From Oscillospiraceae bacterium (lineage in GTDB: Bacteria; Bacillota; Clostridia; Oscillospirales; Oscillospiraceae): a stretch of 64,000 nucleotides of DNA. Below are positions 26,644 to 34,432 of the stretch, piece by piece. The notes under the pieces are model-generated. The model was not told where the DNA came from and did not search any database. It was given only the letters and a program-made list of their open reading frames with translations. Numbering within the stretch: position 1 is the stretch's first letter; every line of letters starts with the position of its first letter. The translations under genes and the position numbers were made by a program. The stretch lies in NCBI GenBank assembly GCA_009787625.1, contig WQSX01000010.1, forward strand, positions 1-64,000. Direction: 5' to 3'.

Positions 26644-26706
26644 TGAACTGTTTGCTCCACTAATTGAGCAATTTCTGTTGCTTTTGCTTTATTCAAGCCG
26701 ATATGT
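26644..26706 (-). pseudogene. Fragment of the hipA 3' region
   Basis: About 63 bases nearly identical to 27670-27732 inside hipA (shared TGAACTGTTTGCTCCACTAA and ATTCAAGCCGATATG). It abuts directly the duplicated exporter fragment. The track ORF at 26564-26749 crosses this joint and is not a gene. Confidence 0.85.
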
Positions 26707-26707
26707 T

Positions 26708-26945
26708 CGACTAGGCGGCATCGGAGGTCGATACAGAAACAGAGCGTGAGATTCAAAATGCCATCGGCAAAATTAAAGATCAAAGGACACTAATTGTAAT
26801 AGCTTACAGGCTTTCGACAATCAAACGAGCCGGCTTGATTATAGCCCTACAAGACGGCAAAATAGCCGAGAGCGGCACTCACGACGAGCTACTCGCAAAA
26901 GGCGGCATCTATGCGGAGCTTTGTGAGTATCAGAGTTTGAGTTGA
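26708..26945 (+). pseudogene. Truncated duplicate of the ABC exporter 3' end
   Basis: 238 bases matching 25803-26040 at roughly 93% by eye. It starts at the Walker B Asp, where GACGAG has become GAC TAG (in-frame stop), and the H-loop AHRLS has become AYRLS. It ends at the equivalent stop codon. No start or upstream half is present, so it is a dead fragment. 26571-27091 holds no intact gene apart from these scraps. Confidence 0.9.
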
Positions 26946-27091
26946 TAAACAAATTAACTGTTGTGTGGTGGTTACATAGTTTACGTAATTGTTTTGGAGG
27001 AAAATGAAAAAATTGTAAGGGAAGTTATCGAGTTTTACGATGTTAACTTGCATAGATTTAAGTGGTGAAGCAGGGTTACCGTAACCTTGCT

Positions 27092-27403
27092 TTAAAGGGG
27101 AATTTGCGTCAAGTATCCTTCGATATATTTTTGCTTGCTATGAACAACAGCGACAATCGTGACAATTTCTCCATCAAAAGCATAGATGATACGATAAGAG
27201 TATTTTATCAACTGTCTTAATCCTAAATCGGGGAAATCAGATAAAATATGTCCCATTTCAGGAAAGATTTTCAAATTATCTGCATGGTCGATGATCTCAT
27301 TTACAACCCTCTTTGCATGAAAAGTGGAGTCTTCTGAAATGTAGCGTTCAATAGATTTTAAGTTTGCTAAAGCCTTGCTTGACCCATTTAGGGAAAATTC
27401 CAT
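27092..27403 (-). CDS. RelE/ParE-family toxin (second pair)
   Basis: 103 residues; pattern LANLKSIERYISEDSTFHAKRVVNEI, then PEMGHILSDF and LIKYSYRIIYAFD, as in RelE/ParE toxins of the ParE-like branch. The start codon directly follows the antitoxin stop with no gap, indicating coupled translation. A 23-base palindrome (AGCAGGGTTAC...) lies just past its stop. It is placed directly downstream of hipA on the same strand. Confidence 0.85.
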   Translation of the reverse strand: MEFSLNGSSKALANLKSIERYISEDSTFHAKRVVNEIIDHADNLKIFPEMGHILSDFPDLGLRQLIKYSYRIIYAFDGEIVTIVAVVHSKQKYIEGYLTQIPL

Positions 27404-27571
27404 TTATGCGAATATCCTTTTTACCTCATCATGGGTGTGAACACGACCTGCTTCAATGTCTTCAATCCCTCCTGTTATGTTGTTCATGATATATAAATTG
27501 TACAATAAGTCAGCAAAGGTAACATCATCAGGCATAGTATTAATAAGATCCAGTACTTCTTGTTTTGACAT
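27404..27571 (-). CDS. Antitoxin of the second RelE/ParE pair
   Basis: 55 residues from the ATG at 27571, chosen because AAGGAGTG lies nine bases upstream; the track start at 27616 reads through the promoter. Its KQEVLDLINTMPDD and IEDIEAGRVH segments match the antitoxin at 577-762. Likely neutralises the downstream toxin and represses the operon. Confidence 0.8.
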   Translation of the reverse strand: MSKQEVLDLINTMPDDVTFADLLYNLYIMNNITGGIEDIEAGRVHTHDEVKRIFA

Positions 27572-27599
27572 TGCTATAACACTCCTTGTCTTTTTGTCT

Positions 27600-27629
27600 A
27601 GTATATCACAAAGCAAATTAACATTTCAA
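27600..27629 (-). promoter_or_regulatory. Promoter for the second toxin-antitoxin pair
   Basis: Minus strand TTGAAA (27624-27629), 18-bp spacer, TATACT (27600-27605). The -35 box lies in the last codons of hipA. Confidence 0.55.
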
Positions 27630-28775
27630 CCTCAACAGTACCCTATTTCCAAAAGATCCAAGTTCCTCTTGAACTGTTTGCTCCACTAATTGAGCAACTT
27701 CCGTTGCTTTTGCTTTATTCAAGCCGATATGCTCAGCAACGGCGAGCAAATCTTTTGTCGAGGGGTTCAGCCCGTTGCCGTTTATGCAAGTTGCATGTTC
27801 TCCGCCGAGCGAATAGCTGTAGGTTAAATCATATGCAGGGGATAACTTCCACTGATGCGATGCTTCATCATAGAGAAACGAAAAGTTATTTGAATGGTCG
27901 TCTCGGTTGTGAGCGAACACATTAAAGCACATTAGGCGGTACATTTTTTCCACTTCCGAATAGTCTTTTGTGAGTTCAAGCGTCAGCTTCATAAGTGAAT
28001 TATAGTCGAGAGCTGGTAAGCGGTGAGAGATTTCAAGCAGAGCGGACACAGAGAGCATGTGTGTTCGCTTTGTTTTACCGTCTTTAAGCTTTTGTCTGTC
28101 AAACCGCTTAGTTCCGAAATATCCTGCACATTGTGCTGAAGGGAACAGGCGTGTTTCGCTCATGGTGATACCACATTTTTTTGCACACCGTGAGTACCGA
28201 TATTCAATCTCGCCTGAATCTTTTCTGTCGAGACCGGCGTGGAACTTAACAATCCAGTCTTCGCCGTCTATTTTTGTCAAAATTTTGGGGCGTGCTCCGC
28301 CTGATGAACCTCCGAGTCGGAAGAGTTCGTCAAGGTCATCAGAATATTCTGACTGAAGTATTTTTGTGCATTCTCTAGCGAGTCTGTCATATTCGTATGT
28401 GTCCTCTGTAATTTGCCACTTATGAGCAGGAAGGTAGGTGAGTGCTCCCATTCCTGATTTTCCCACAATCGCCAGACGGGTGATAGCATCTATTTTATTC
28501 GGTGCAGTGCCCTCTTTGGCGAGCATTCGATCCACCAACAGCCGCCCCCAGCCATCAGGCAAGCTGTCCGCAAAAACTCCAAACAGTCCATCAAATGGGT
28601 CGTATTTGGGCATGAAAAGCTTTTTTATGAGCGGAAGTGCAAAGGGGCTTATCGAAAAACCGTCAGCAAGCCATGCGTCTGCATATTCAAAAGCAACAAA
28701 CCGCCCTTGATACATAGCCAAAGTTCCGACCTGCCTGTCGTCAATATGGACATTGAGCATTTTATAGGTTTCCAT
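27618..28775 (-). CDS. hipA: HipA-family serine kinase toxin
   Basis: 385 residues of the HipA family, Ser/Thr kinases that in E. coli phosphorylate glutamyl-tRNA synthetase and cause persistence. Seen are an N-terminal lobe (VGTLAMYQGRFVAFEY), the glycine-rich loop LGGSSGGARPK, catalytic loop FNVFAHNRDDHSNNFSF and metal-binding AYDLTYS. Overlaps hipB by 14 bases. A stretch of its 3' end is copied at 26644. Native target in this organism is unknown. Confidence 0.88.
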   Translation of the reverse strand: METYKMLNVHIDDRQVGTLAMYQGRFVAFEYADAWLADGFSISPFALPLIKKLFMPKYDPFDGLFGVFADSLPDGWGRLLVDRMLAKEGTAPNKIDAITRLAIVGKSGMGALTYLPAHKWQITEDTYEYDRLARECTKILQSEYSDDLDELFRLGGSSGGARPKILTKIDGEDWIVKFHAGLDRKDSGEIEYRYSRCAKKCGITMSETRLFPSAQCAGYFGTKRFDRQKLKDGKTKRTHMLSVSALLEISHRLPALDYNSLMKLTLELTKDYSEVEKMYRLMCFNVFAHNRDDHSNNFSFLYDEASHQWKLSPAYDLTYSYSLGGEHATCINGNGLNPSTKDLLAVAEHIGLNKAKATEVAQLVEQTVQEELGSFGNRVLLRLKC

Positions 28776-29040
28776 CTATTATCTCCTGAATTGAGCGTGG
28801 CTGACTATTTGCAAAGAGATTTTCAAAATCATCTGCACAGTCAAGCACCAGAGCAATTTTGAGCAGTGCGGTGAGAGAAATCTCGCCACTTGCTTCAAAG
28901 CGCTTAATAGACCCATAGCTGACGCCCGACATTTCGGAAAGGCGTTTCATAGAGATTTTATGTGCCTTCCGAAGTGTCCGAACATTGTTTGAAATCTTAT
29001 GACCAAGCAGCGTTGGTGTTTTGAAATTAATATCTATCAT
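28762..29040 (-). CDS. hipB: HipB-like helix-turn-helix antitoxin/repressor
   Basis: 92 residues with an XRE-type helix-turn-helix (SMKRLSEMSGVSYGSIKRFE) at about 30-50, encoded directly upstream of and overlapping hipA, as in hipBA. Expected to bind HipA and repress the operon. Two dyads at its promoter are candidate operators. Confidence 0.87.
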   Translation of the reverse strand: MIDINFKTPTLLGHKISNNVRTLRKAHKISMKRLSEMSGVSYGSIKRFEASGEISLTALLKIALVLDCADDFENLFANSQPRSIQEIIDGNL

Positions 29041-29097
29041 AGCTAATATTTTAGCCTAAAATGCCGTTTTTGTCAAGAATTAGATAATATATTAGCT
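29041..29097 (-). promoter_or_regulatory. hipBA promoter with operator dyads
   Basis: Minus strand TTGACA (29071-29076), 17-bp spacer, TAAAAT (29048-29053). The dyad ATTTTAG-C-CTAAAAT at 29048-29062 covers the -10 box, and AGCTAATAT (29041-29049) pairs with ATATTAGCT (29089-29097) on the far side of the promoter. This fits autoregulation by HipB. Confidence 0.72.
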
Positions 29098-29127
29098 GTT
29101 TTAGTAAAAAACCATTGCGCAAAGATA

Positions 29128-29224
29128 GCAGGTGAGGAGTTGTTTGCGTAGTCTTTTTTGCGAGAACAGCGGTGTAGATCCCGATGGCTCGCAAAAAAGA
29201 CTACGCAAACAACTCCTCACCTGC
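29128..29224. repeat. Large palindrome family, copy D (perfect 37-bp stem)
   Basis: Arms 29128-29164 and 29188-29224 are perfectly complementary over 37 bp, around loop 29165-29187 (AACAGCGGTG... on plus). The stem sequence (GCAGGTGAGGAGTTG...) differs at many positions from other copies, yet both arms changed together. It begins eight bases after the stop codon of the DUF4153-type gene. Confidence 0.96.
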
Positions 29225-29231
29225 GGGAGGT

Positions 29232-30869
29232 CTAGCGTAGAACATCCCCAAACATTAGCTCCAGTGACTGTAGTGCCAGGTGAGATTCCACGGAGAGCGA
29301 ATAGAACGGTCGCTCTGCTCCGGCACTTGAATCCCACACTCGGTAAAGTGACTCTCTGATTTGCGTTTTTAGCTCTGTATCCTGCGTGTTTTCGTACACT
29401 TCTATTGCGGGGATAATGCCCGCTAAATCAGCTCTTCTCACAATTTCTAAGTCAAACTCTCGCAGTGTGCCGCTGAGGTATCTGTCTGCATTGTATCTGA
29501 CGACAATAGAATCGGGATTCGCAAGGCTCAGAAGAGACAGCATAATGGCACCGACTATCAGTGAAAAACGGACTATTGAAAACTCTTTTTTAAAAGAAGC
29601 GAGCTGGCGCACTATGATAGCAATGAATATTATTGCAAGAAACAGCATGAAAACACAGGGGAGCAGTCTCAGCATTGTGAGCCCGAACACATGTACATAT
29701 AAGATCATCTTGCTAAATGCCGTCGCTATCAAGACGAGTGTTATTACCGAGAGAGCTATGTTAAATGCGCGGAGAGCTTTTGATTCTATGCGCCTTTTTT
29801 TGCACATTGAGTTGCAGATAGCGAGGAGGGCGAGGTTGATTGCCGCTATCCAGCAAAGTTCAAAGAAACCTTGTCTGGCGAACTCGGAGTGAAGTAACCA
29901 GCCATATGGAATGCTTCCTGTAAATGCTGAGAAAAAATAGGGGAGTTGGCTGAGTATGAAAATCAAATACAGTGCACAAGTGACTGAGAGTAAAACAAAT
30001 ACTGTGACAGGTTGCAAAATGCGCACAGAGGCGGCGGCATTATCCACGGACTCTTGTTTTATGATATCCGTACCTTTTTTATGCGCTACGCCTGATGTGA
30101 GCCCATACATGAATGCTGCGACAGGGATGGCAAAAAACATATGGAAAATGAATAATCCGAGGTTAAACTGAACGTGATTGCCAATATCAAAGAGGTTTCT
30201 GAAAAAGTCGAGAATAACTCCAAAACCGCCACTGTCCGCACGTTCGAGAAGTGGAATTAAAATTGTAACTAAAATAAGCGAAATAGCAACTCCAAGCAGG
30301 ATATGGAGCGATTTGCTTTGTTTGCCCAAGACATTGCCCATGTTGCCGAGTACCTTGAAACTCACGTATTGGTTAATTAAATTGCGAAAAGGAACAATAA
30401 TCAGTACATTCAGCGCATCTATTAACGAGCTGCTGTCAGTTTTGCCTACGGCACTGCGCCCGCTTGCCGAAATGACATAGAGAGCCGCTGAGCCGAACAA
30501 CAGTAATGCGCGTATAGGCTGTAGACCTATATTATTCCAGATTCCGTATGACACGCCGACTGCAAACGTGACAGTGAGCCAGAACCAAGTTGCGGGAGTT
30601 TTTGTAAACACGCCTTTTTTCAGGAAATATAGGCTGGTGCAGAGTAAGTATAGGGTTGTAAACACGCTTACACCAAGCCCTGTCCAAGCAAAAAACACCC
30701 ATCGAGTGCATAAGTATCCGAGCAAAAAGGTGATAAGCGCAAATACAAAATCAGTAGTATCAGGCTTAAAAGCATTTTCAAGTTTAGGGATACTGGGAGC
30801 GATAGGATATGTGCATTGCGGCGAGTTGTAGCTCTGTATATCTGCCTGATGTGTATGTTCGTTATTCAT
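29232..30869 (-). CDS. DUF4153/DUF4173-type multi-spanning membrane protein
   Basis: 545 residues with about twelve predicted membrane helices, ending in a soluble C-terminal segment (LREFDLEIVRRADLAG). Best matched by family memory to DUF4153/DUF4173 membrane proteins of Firmicutes, of unknown function. A soluble N-terminal ~30 residues precede the first helix. It follows the DUF2975 and XRE genes on the same strand, a common neighbourhood for such proteins, with palindrome E in the gap. Confidence 0.7.
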   Translation of the reverse strand: MNNEHTHQADIQSYNSPQCTYPIAPSIPKLENAFKPDTTDFVFALITFLLGYLCTRWVFFAWTGLGVSVFTTLYLLCTSLYFLKKGVFTKTPATWFWLTVTFAVGVSYGIWNNIGLQPIRALLLFGSAALYVISASGRSAVGKTDSSSLIDALNVLIIVPFRNLINQYVSFKVLGNMGNVLGKQSKSLHILLGVAISLILVTILIPLLERADSGGFGVILDFFRNLFDIGNHVQFNLGLFIFHMFFAIPVAAFMYGLTSGVAHKKGTDIIKQESVDNAAASVRILQPVTVFVLLSVTCALYLIFILSQLPYFFSAFTGSIPYGWLLHSEFARQGFFELCWIAAINLALLAICNSMCKKRRIESKALRAFNIALSVITLVLIATAFSKMILYVHVFGLTMLRLLPCVFMLFLAIIFIAIIVRQLASFKKEFSIVRFSLIVGAIMLSLLSLANPDSIVVRYNADRYLSGTLREFDLEIVRRADLAGIIPAIEVYENTQDTELKTQIRESLYRVWDSSAGAERPFYSLSVESHLALQSLELMFGDVLR

Positions 30870-30912
30870 AATTAAGGACCCCTTTTTTTATTTGTAACTG
30901 CTCTGCGTTCCC

Positions 30913-31007
30913 GCAGATGATGGGCAATTCACCCTGATTTTTCGGGAGCCATCGGGATCTACACCGCTGTTCTCCCGAAAAACCAGTGCAAACTGCCCAT
31001 CATCTGC
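30913..31007. repeat. Large palindrome family, copy E
   Basis: Loop 30949-30971 (CCATCGGGATCTACACC... on plus), inner stem CGGGAG/CTCCCG. Weaker outer arms reach from 30895 (TAACTG) to 31025 (GTGAATGGTTA), so the palindrome starts right at the stop codon of the XRE gene (31026) and ends shortly before the DUF4153-type gene start. Confidence 0.94.
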
Positions 31008-31025
31008 TAGTCTGGTGAATGGTTA

Positions 31026-31241
31026 TCACGATTCTTCATCCACGATATATTCTAAAATGTCACCCGGCTGGCAATCCAGTGCTTTGCATATTGCTTCGAG
31101 CGTTGAAAACCTGACTGCGCGTGCTTTGCCTGTTTTTAGGATTGACAAATTTGCCTGAGTTAATCCGATCATCGAGGCAAGCTCACCCGATGAAATTTTG
31201 CGCTTCGCCATCATCATATCTAAATTTACTATAATCCCCAT
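31026..31241 (-). CDS. XRE-family transcriptional regulator (YozG-like)
   Basis: 71 residues, almost entirely a helix-turn-helix domain: ISSGELASMIGLTQANLSIL, then FSTLEAICKALDCQPGDILEY. This short Cro-like type usually accompanies a DUF2975 membrane protein, as here (nine bases upstream). It probably regulates its own operon. Confidence 0.9.
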   Translation of the reverse strand: MGIIVNLDMMMAKRKISSGELASMIGLTQANLSILKTGKARAVRFSTLEAICKALDCQPGDILEYIVDEES

Positions 31242-31250
31242 AACGCTACC

Positions 31251-31700
31251 TCAAATTGTGAGTTCGGCATCGTCTTGAAGTGACACAGCTTTTGAAAAGA
31301 CATTTTTCACAACACGCAAGATGAGCCCCATAAATGCGGCGGCTACTCCAATTGCGAGCCATGGGAGATAGTAGAGTGCTGATAAGATGCATATTGCAGC
31401 ACCGATAAAACAGCACCATGATATTTGCCGTAGACTCCGAATGTTTTCTCCGGCAAACACAATGCCCTTGCCAATCCTGCTGAGAAATATATTGAAAATT
31501 ACAAGTAGCGCACCTGCCGGGATTGCGCCTGCATATATTGTGAGCAGGAAAAGTGCATTTCCCGCATCGCTCGCAGAGTGCGACATGAAGATAAGACGCG
31601 CGACAAGTCTGGGAGCAAGCACCAGACACACTACAAGCAGTGCCATAAACAGCCAGACGCTGATCTTACTGAGCATAAGAGATTTTGATTCATTCCACAT
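31251..31700 (-). CDS. DUF2975 membrane protein
   Basis: 149 residues from the ATG at 31700, which has GGAGG nine bases upstream; the track start at 31775 would include the promoter. Four predicted membrane helices and a VFAGENIRSLRQISWC loop typical of DUF2975, a family found beside YozG-like regulators. Function unknown; a membrane sensor for the XRE protein is a reasonable guess. Confidence 0.85.
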   Translation of the reverse strand: MWNESKSLMLSKISVWLFMALLVVCLVLAPRLVARLIFMSHSASDAGNALFLLTIYAGAIPAGALLVIFNIFLSRIGKGIVFAGENIRSLRQISWCCFIGAAICILSALYYLPWLAIGVAAAFMGLILRVVKNVFSKAVSLQDDAELTI

Positions 31701-31746
31701 AAAAAATACCCTCCGCAATAATAAGTGCAATGCACATGTTGCGGAG

Positions 31747-31775
31747 AGTATAACATATATTTTATTGTTTTGCAA
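31747..31775 (-). promoter_or_regulatory. Promoter for the DUF2975-XRE operon
   Basis: Minus strand TTGCAA (31770-31775), 17-bp spacer, TATACT (31747-31752). Confidence 0.75.
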
Positions 31776-31778
31776 TAT

Positions 31779-31803
31779 AAATTTATCGAAAAACGATAAA
31801 TTT
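31779..31803 (-). terminator. Hairpin after the NUDIX gene
   Basis: Perfect 10-bp stem AAATTTATCG/CGATAAATTT with an AAAAA loop, directly after the NUDIX stop codon and touching the next promoter. AT-rich, so only a weak terminator. Confidence 0.5.
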
Positions 31804-31804
31804 A

Positions 31805-32356
31805 TTATAATGCTGAATTTTTCTTTCTCATATATTCTTTTGCTTTGAGTATGCCTATGATTGTTTTTGCATCTTTAAGCTCACCCCGCATAATCCTTGC
31901 AACCAGCTCATCTATATCTATTTCTTCGACGGATAAAAGCTCATTTTCATCAAGATGCATTTCACCTGGTATGAGGTCAAGGGCAAGGTATAGGTACAGT
32001 GTTTCCTTGCAATAGCCGGGAGATGGGTACATTGCACCAAAGTCAACATATGTGTTTGCAGTGTAACCTGTCTCCTCGGACAGCTCCCGCTTAGCGCATT
32101 CAAATGGGTCCTCGCCGATATCAAGTTTGCCTGCCGGAATTTCGAGAACTTCCTCTTCCATGGGGTAGCGGTACTGCCGCACCATAAGTATCTTGCTGTC
32201 CGCAGTAACAGCAACAATGCCAACACCACCCGGATGCACAACCACCTCGCGTTTTGCTCTATTGCCATTTTGAAGCTCCGCAATATCGCGCCTGACATCG
32301 ACAATTATGCCCTCATAGACGGTGTTAGTTTCAATCTGTTTTTCAAAAAAACTCAT
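31805..32356 (-). CDS. nudF: NUDIX hydrolase, ADP-ribose pyrophosphatase type
   Basis: 183 residues. The NUDIX box is complete, as GKLDIGEDPFECAKREL followed by SEETGY, and upstream VRQYRYPMEEEVLEIPAG is the ADP-ribose pyrophosphatase pattern. Cleaves ADP-ribose to AMP and ribose-5-phosphate in the cytoplasm. GGAG lies nine bases before the ATG. Divergent from the tRNA-Gly gene. Confidence 0.9.
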   Translation of the reverse strand: MSFFEKQIETNTVYEGIIVDVRRDIAELQNGNRAKREVVVHPGGVGIVAVTADSKILMVRQYRYPMEEEVLEIPAGKLDIGEDPFECAKRELSEETGYTANTYVDFGAMYPSPGYCKETLYLYLALDLIPGEMHLDENELLSVEEIDIDELVARIMRGELKDAKTIIGILKAKEYMRKKNSAL

Positions 32357-32467
32357 GTTTTATCTCCAATTTTATTTATTTCAGCGATTATTATACATCA
32401 GATTGCTTTGAAACTGCAAGCCTCATGGGAGATTATCGGCAGTTTAAAAAAAGTTGAGGTAAAAGTA

Positions 32468-32496
32468 TTGCATTGTTGGCTTATAAGTAGTATAAT
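32468..32496 (+). promoter_or_regulatory. Promoter of tRNA-Gly
   Basis: TTGCAT (32468-32473), 17-bp spacer, TATAAT (32491-32496), 37 bases before the tRNA. Confidence 0.8.
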
Positions 32497-32532
32497 ATTT
32501 TTCGGTTTTAATTAGCGTGTTGTTTCGTTTTT

Positions 32533-32606
32533 GCGGGTGTTGCGTAATGGTAACGCTCCAGCCTTCCAAGCTGGCCACGTGGGTTCGATTCCCATCACCC
32601 GCTCCA
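32533..32606 (+). tRNA. tRNA-Gly (anticodon UCC)
   Basis: 74 bases including an encoded CCA end. Acceptor stem GCGGGTG/CACCCGC, D arm with GGTAA, anticodon arm CCAGC-CTTCCAA-GCTGG with TCC, T arm GTGGG-TTCGATT-CCCAT, then T and CCA. Reads GGA and possibly other Gly codons. Confidence 0.96.
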
Positions 32607-32610
32607 AATA

Positions 32611-32644
32611 TCCCATAGGCGAACACAGAAGTTCGCTTGTGGGA
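32611..32644 (+). terminator. Terminator-like hairpin after tRNA-Gly
   Basis: TCCCATAGGCGAAC pairs with GTTCGCTTGTGGGA over 14 bp with two G-U pairs and a 6-nt loop; followed by TTATTAATTT. Confidence 0.65.
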
Positions 32645-32691
32645 TTATTAATTTGATTCAAACCAAAATATAAACATTCAGGAGAAATTAG

Positions 32692-33306
32692 ATGCTAACA
32701 AAGCAAAACATTCATAGAGCATATTTGCTCATAAGCGCGTTTATTATTTTGCATGGCACAATACTCCTCATGAGTTCGGGTGGCACATTTAGTGTTTATG
32801 CGCTTAGAATGTACACGCCACTCAGCAATTATCTTGTTGCTTTTAGCTTCATTGCGATGTTTTTTCTCTATAATCGCAAAGGCAAGATGCGAAGTTATAT
32901 CTCTGCAAGTGCAATTGTGAGCATTACTGTTACAGGGCTGGTGTACAACTTAATACTTGTGCCGACCATACCCGAAGCGGAAATGATTTTATCCGATTAC
33001 CCAAATTTTGTGACGCATTTTTTCTCTATGGTGCTTGCCTTATTTAACTACTTTTTCTTTGAGAAAAAGGGTGAGTTTACCTATAAGCACATTTTGGCAG
33101 GTATGGCTTTCCCGTTTGTCTATTGGATAGTTTTCATATCAATCGGTGGCATGATTGATTTCTTCCCATATTTCTTTATGAACCCGGCGCAGATTGGTTG
33201 GGGCATGACCTTCATATGGTTTGGCATTATACTGACTGTAATTGCAGTGCTTGGATTCTTGCTAGTGCGGTTTGATAAAGTGCGTGGGAGAAAAGCAAAG
33301 GATTGA
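32692..33306 (+). CDS. Pr6Pr-family membrane protein
   Basis: 204 residues with six predicted membrane helices, matching the Pr6Pr (proteobacterial/actinobacterial six-helix) family, whose role is unknown. Marks are STVYALRMYTPLSN-like RMYTPLSNYLVAFS in helix 2 and YKHILAGMAFPFVYWIVF. Preceded by CAGGAG ribosome site. It stands alone after tRNA-Gly; function not inferred. Confidence 0.78.
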   Translation: MLTKQNIHRAYLLISAFIILHGTILLMSSGGTFSVYALRMYTPLSNYLVAFSFIAMFFLYNRKGKMRSYISASAIVSITVTGLVYNLILVPTIPEAEMILSDYPNFVTHFFSMVLALFNYFFFEKKGEFTYKHILAGMAFPFVYWIVFISIGGMIDFFPYFFMNPAQIGWGMTFIWFGIILTVIAVLGFLLVRFDKVRGRKAKD

Positions 33307-33390
33307 CCGAGTATAAATTTTATACACTTCATAATATTTACAAAGAACTTGGAATATGTAGGGATTCATAATTATTCGCAAACGTCAAAT

Positions 33391-33426
33391 AGAGAAGCAC
33401 CAAACCCGAGAGAGTGGTGCTTCTCT
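33391..33426. terminator. Hairpin between convergent genes
   Basis: Perfect 12-bp stem AGAGAAGCACCA/TGGTGCTTCTCT with a 12-nt loop, between the Pr6Pr gene and the convergent 33481 gene; could end transcription from both sides though T tracts are short. Confidence 0.6.
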
Positions 33427-33480
33427 GTTGCTTAATTATTAGGTTGTGGCATGGAGACAGATGCCCCCCTGTCCTAGCTT

Positions 33481-34065
33481 CTACGCTACTGCGTCTTCAT
33501 AGTCCGGTGGTGTTTCAACATGGACTTTTTCGTTGCGACTTTCGACCCACTCCATTATGGCCTCAACAAATCTTGCCCACGCTTCTCTCCAGCGCTCAAA
33601 ATCATCATAAGAAACTCTTTCTTGTGCGCCGAGCTTGATTATTGAGCCATCTTCTTTTATAGTGATATGCATCTGGAAAGGATCGCCGCCGACTTTTTCG
33701 GAAAATTTGTAGGTGGCAACAAGCCAACGTTCAATTATCTCTGTTACCCTTTTGTATTCATCAGGGCAGTTCGCCATCCTGTTTAGCAAACTTTCAGAAA
33801 TTTGCACGAAATGGGTTTGACTATTGTTCCTGCACTCCATGGTACCGTTTGCAGACAATACGCTAAACGACACGCCGCCGAACCTGTCACGGAGCCTTTC
33901 GAGCATCGACTCTGAATCGGAGATGGGGGTTTTGTAGCTATTGTAGACATTTGAGAAACTGATGCAATCTGAGCTTTCGACTTTCGGCTTGGCAGAGTAA
34001 GGGACGCCAACGCCTGTGTTTCCCTGCGTTTGCCTGTGGCTTGTACAGCCAATTTGATTTGCCAT
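33481..34065 (-). CDS. Uncharacterised protein, DUF6033-like
   Basis: 194 residues, no signal peptide or membrane helix. The N-terminal half is polar (Ser/Asn/Gln-rich); the middle has FGGVSFSVLSANG and the C-terminal half a helical FERWREAWARFVEAIMEWVE. It resembles by memory DUF6033-type proteins of Clostridia, some of which lie near motility or secretion genes; no such neighbours exist here. ATG with GAGGAGG upstream. Function unknown. Confidence 0.6.
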   Translation of the reverse strand: MANQIGCTSHRQTQGNTGVGVPYSAKPKVESSDCISFSNVYNSYKTPISDSESMLERLRDRFGGVSFSVLSANGTMECRNNSQTHFVQISESLLNRMANCPDEYKRVTEIIERWLVATYKFSEKVGGDPFQMHITIKEDGSIIKLGAQERVSYDDFERWREAWARFVEAIMEWVESRNEKVHVETPPDYEDAVA

Positions 34066-34161
34066 AAATTTATCCTCCTCGATAATTAGCGTCCTTGCAA
34101 GAATTTTTATCCTTATTCGTATTATCGGGAGTTTAGGCGAAAGTGTTTAGTTATCCGTCTA

Positions 34162-34200
34162 TGGGACGGAGTTGGGACAGATGAACCGTCCCCTGTCCCA
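34162..34200. repeat. GGGACAG...CTGTCCC palindromic repeat
   Basis: TGGGACAG pairs with CTGTCCCA, and GGGACGG with CCGTCCC, giving alternative stems. A shorter degenerate relative occurs at about 33447-33477 (GAGACAGATG...CCCCTGTC), so this is another small intergenic repeat family. Confidence 0.6.
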
Positions 34201-34209
34201 CTAGCCGTC

Positions 34210-34248
34210 AATATATTTGCTTTACAGCAAATATATTTGTGATATAAT
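34210..34248 (+). promoter_or_regulatory. Promoter with overlapping operator-like dyad, upstream of hutI
   Basis: TTTACA (34221-34226), 16-bp spacer, TATAAT (34243-34248). A perfect 11-bp inverted repeat AATATATTTGC/GCAAATATATT (34210-34237) straddles the -35 box, as a repressor site would. It would read through the flavodoxin remnant into hutI. Confidence 0.68.
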
Positions 34249-34299
34249 TTTAGCACTGATACTTCAACAAACTAATCTAAACCGAAATGGAGAAAAATT

Positions 34300-34432
34300 A
34301 TGTACATTATCATCACTGCGAGCCCGAATCGGAGTTACTAAGTATAACAGAGAGCCTATGTTGGCAGTCATAAAGGACTCAGGGAAACGCTTCGTTACCG
34401 GAGATTATTTTGGGCACAAACTGACGATTTAA
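34300..34432 (+). pseudogene. Remnant of a flavodoxin-like/FMN-reductase gene (possible)
   Basis: After a fair ribosome site, ATG opens MYIIITASPN, the usual beginning of small flavodoxin-fold FMN reductases, then hits a stop after 13 codons. Another frame continues as VTKYNREPMLAV and FVTGDYFGHKL, resembling a C-terminal end of such proteins. This looks like an internally deleted and frame-shifted gene. The track ORF 34217-34432 joins the tail to promoter sequence and is not real as given. Confidence 0.4.

Noticed and set aside
26564-26749. Track ORF of 61 codons
   Set aside because: It runs across the joint of the hipA and exporter fragments on the opposite strand to hipA; no protein family or ribosome site supports it.
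26990-27064. Short frame ending REVIEFYDVNLHRFKW
   Set aside because: Looks protein-like but has no start, is closed by stops upstream and is too short to identify; possibly another gene scrap.
29128-29224. Palindromes as ordinary intrinsic terminators
   Set aside because: The T tract is inside the stem rather than after it, the loop is long and conserved, and copies lie within operons.
34217-34432. Track ORF of 71 codons before hutI
   Set aside because: Its first half is promoter and leader sequence; only the tail resembles a protein and is better read as part of a decayed gene.
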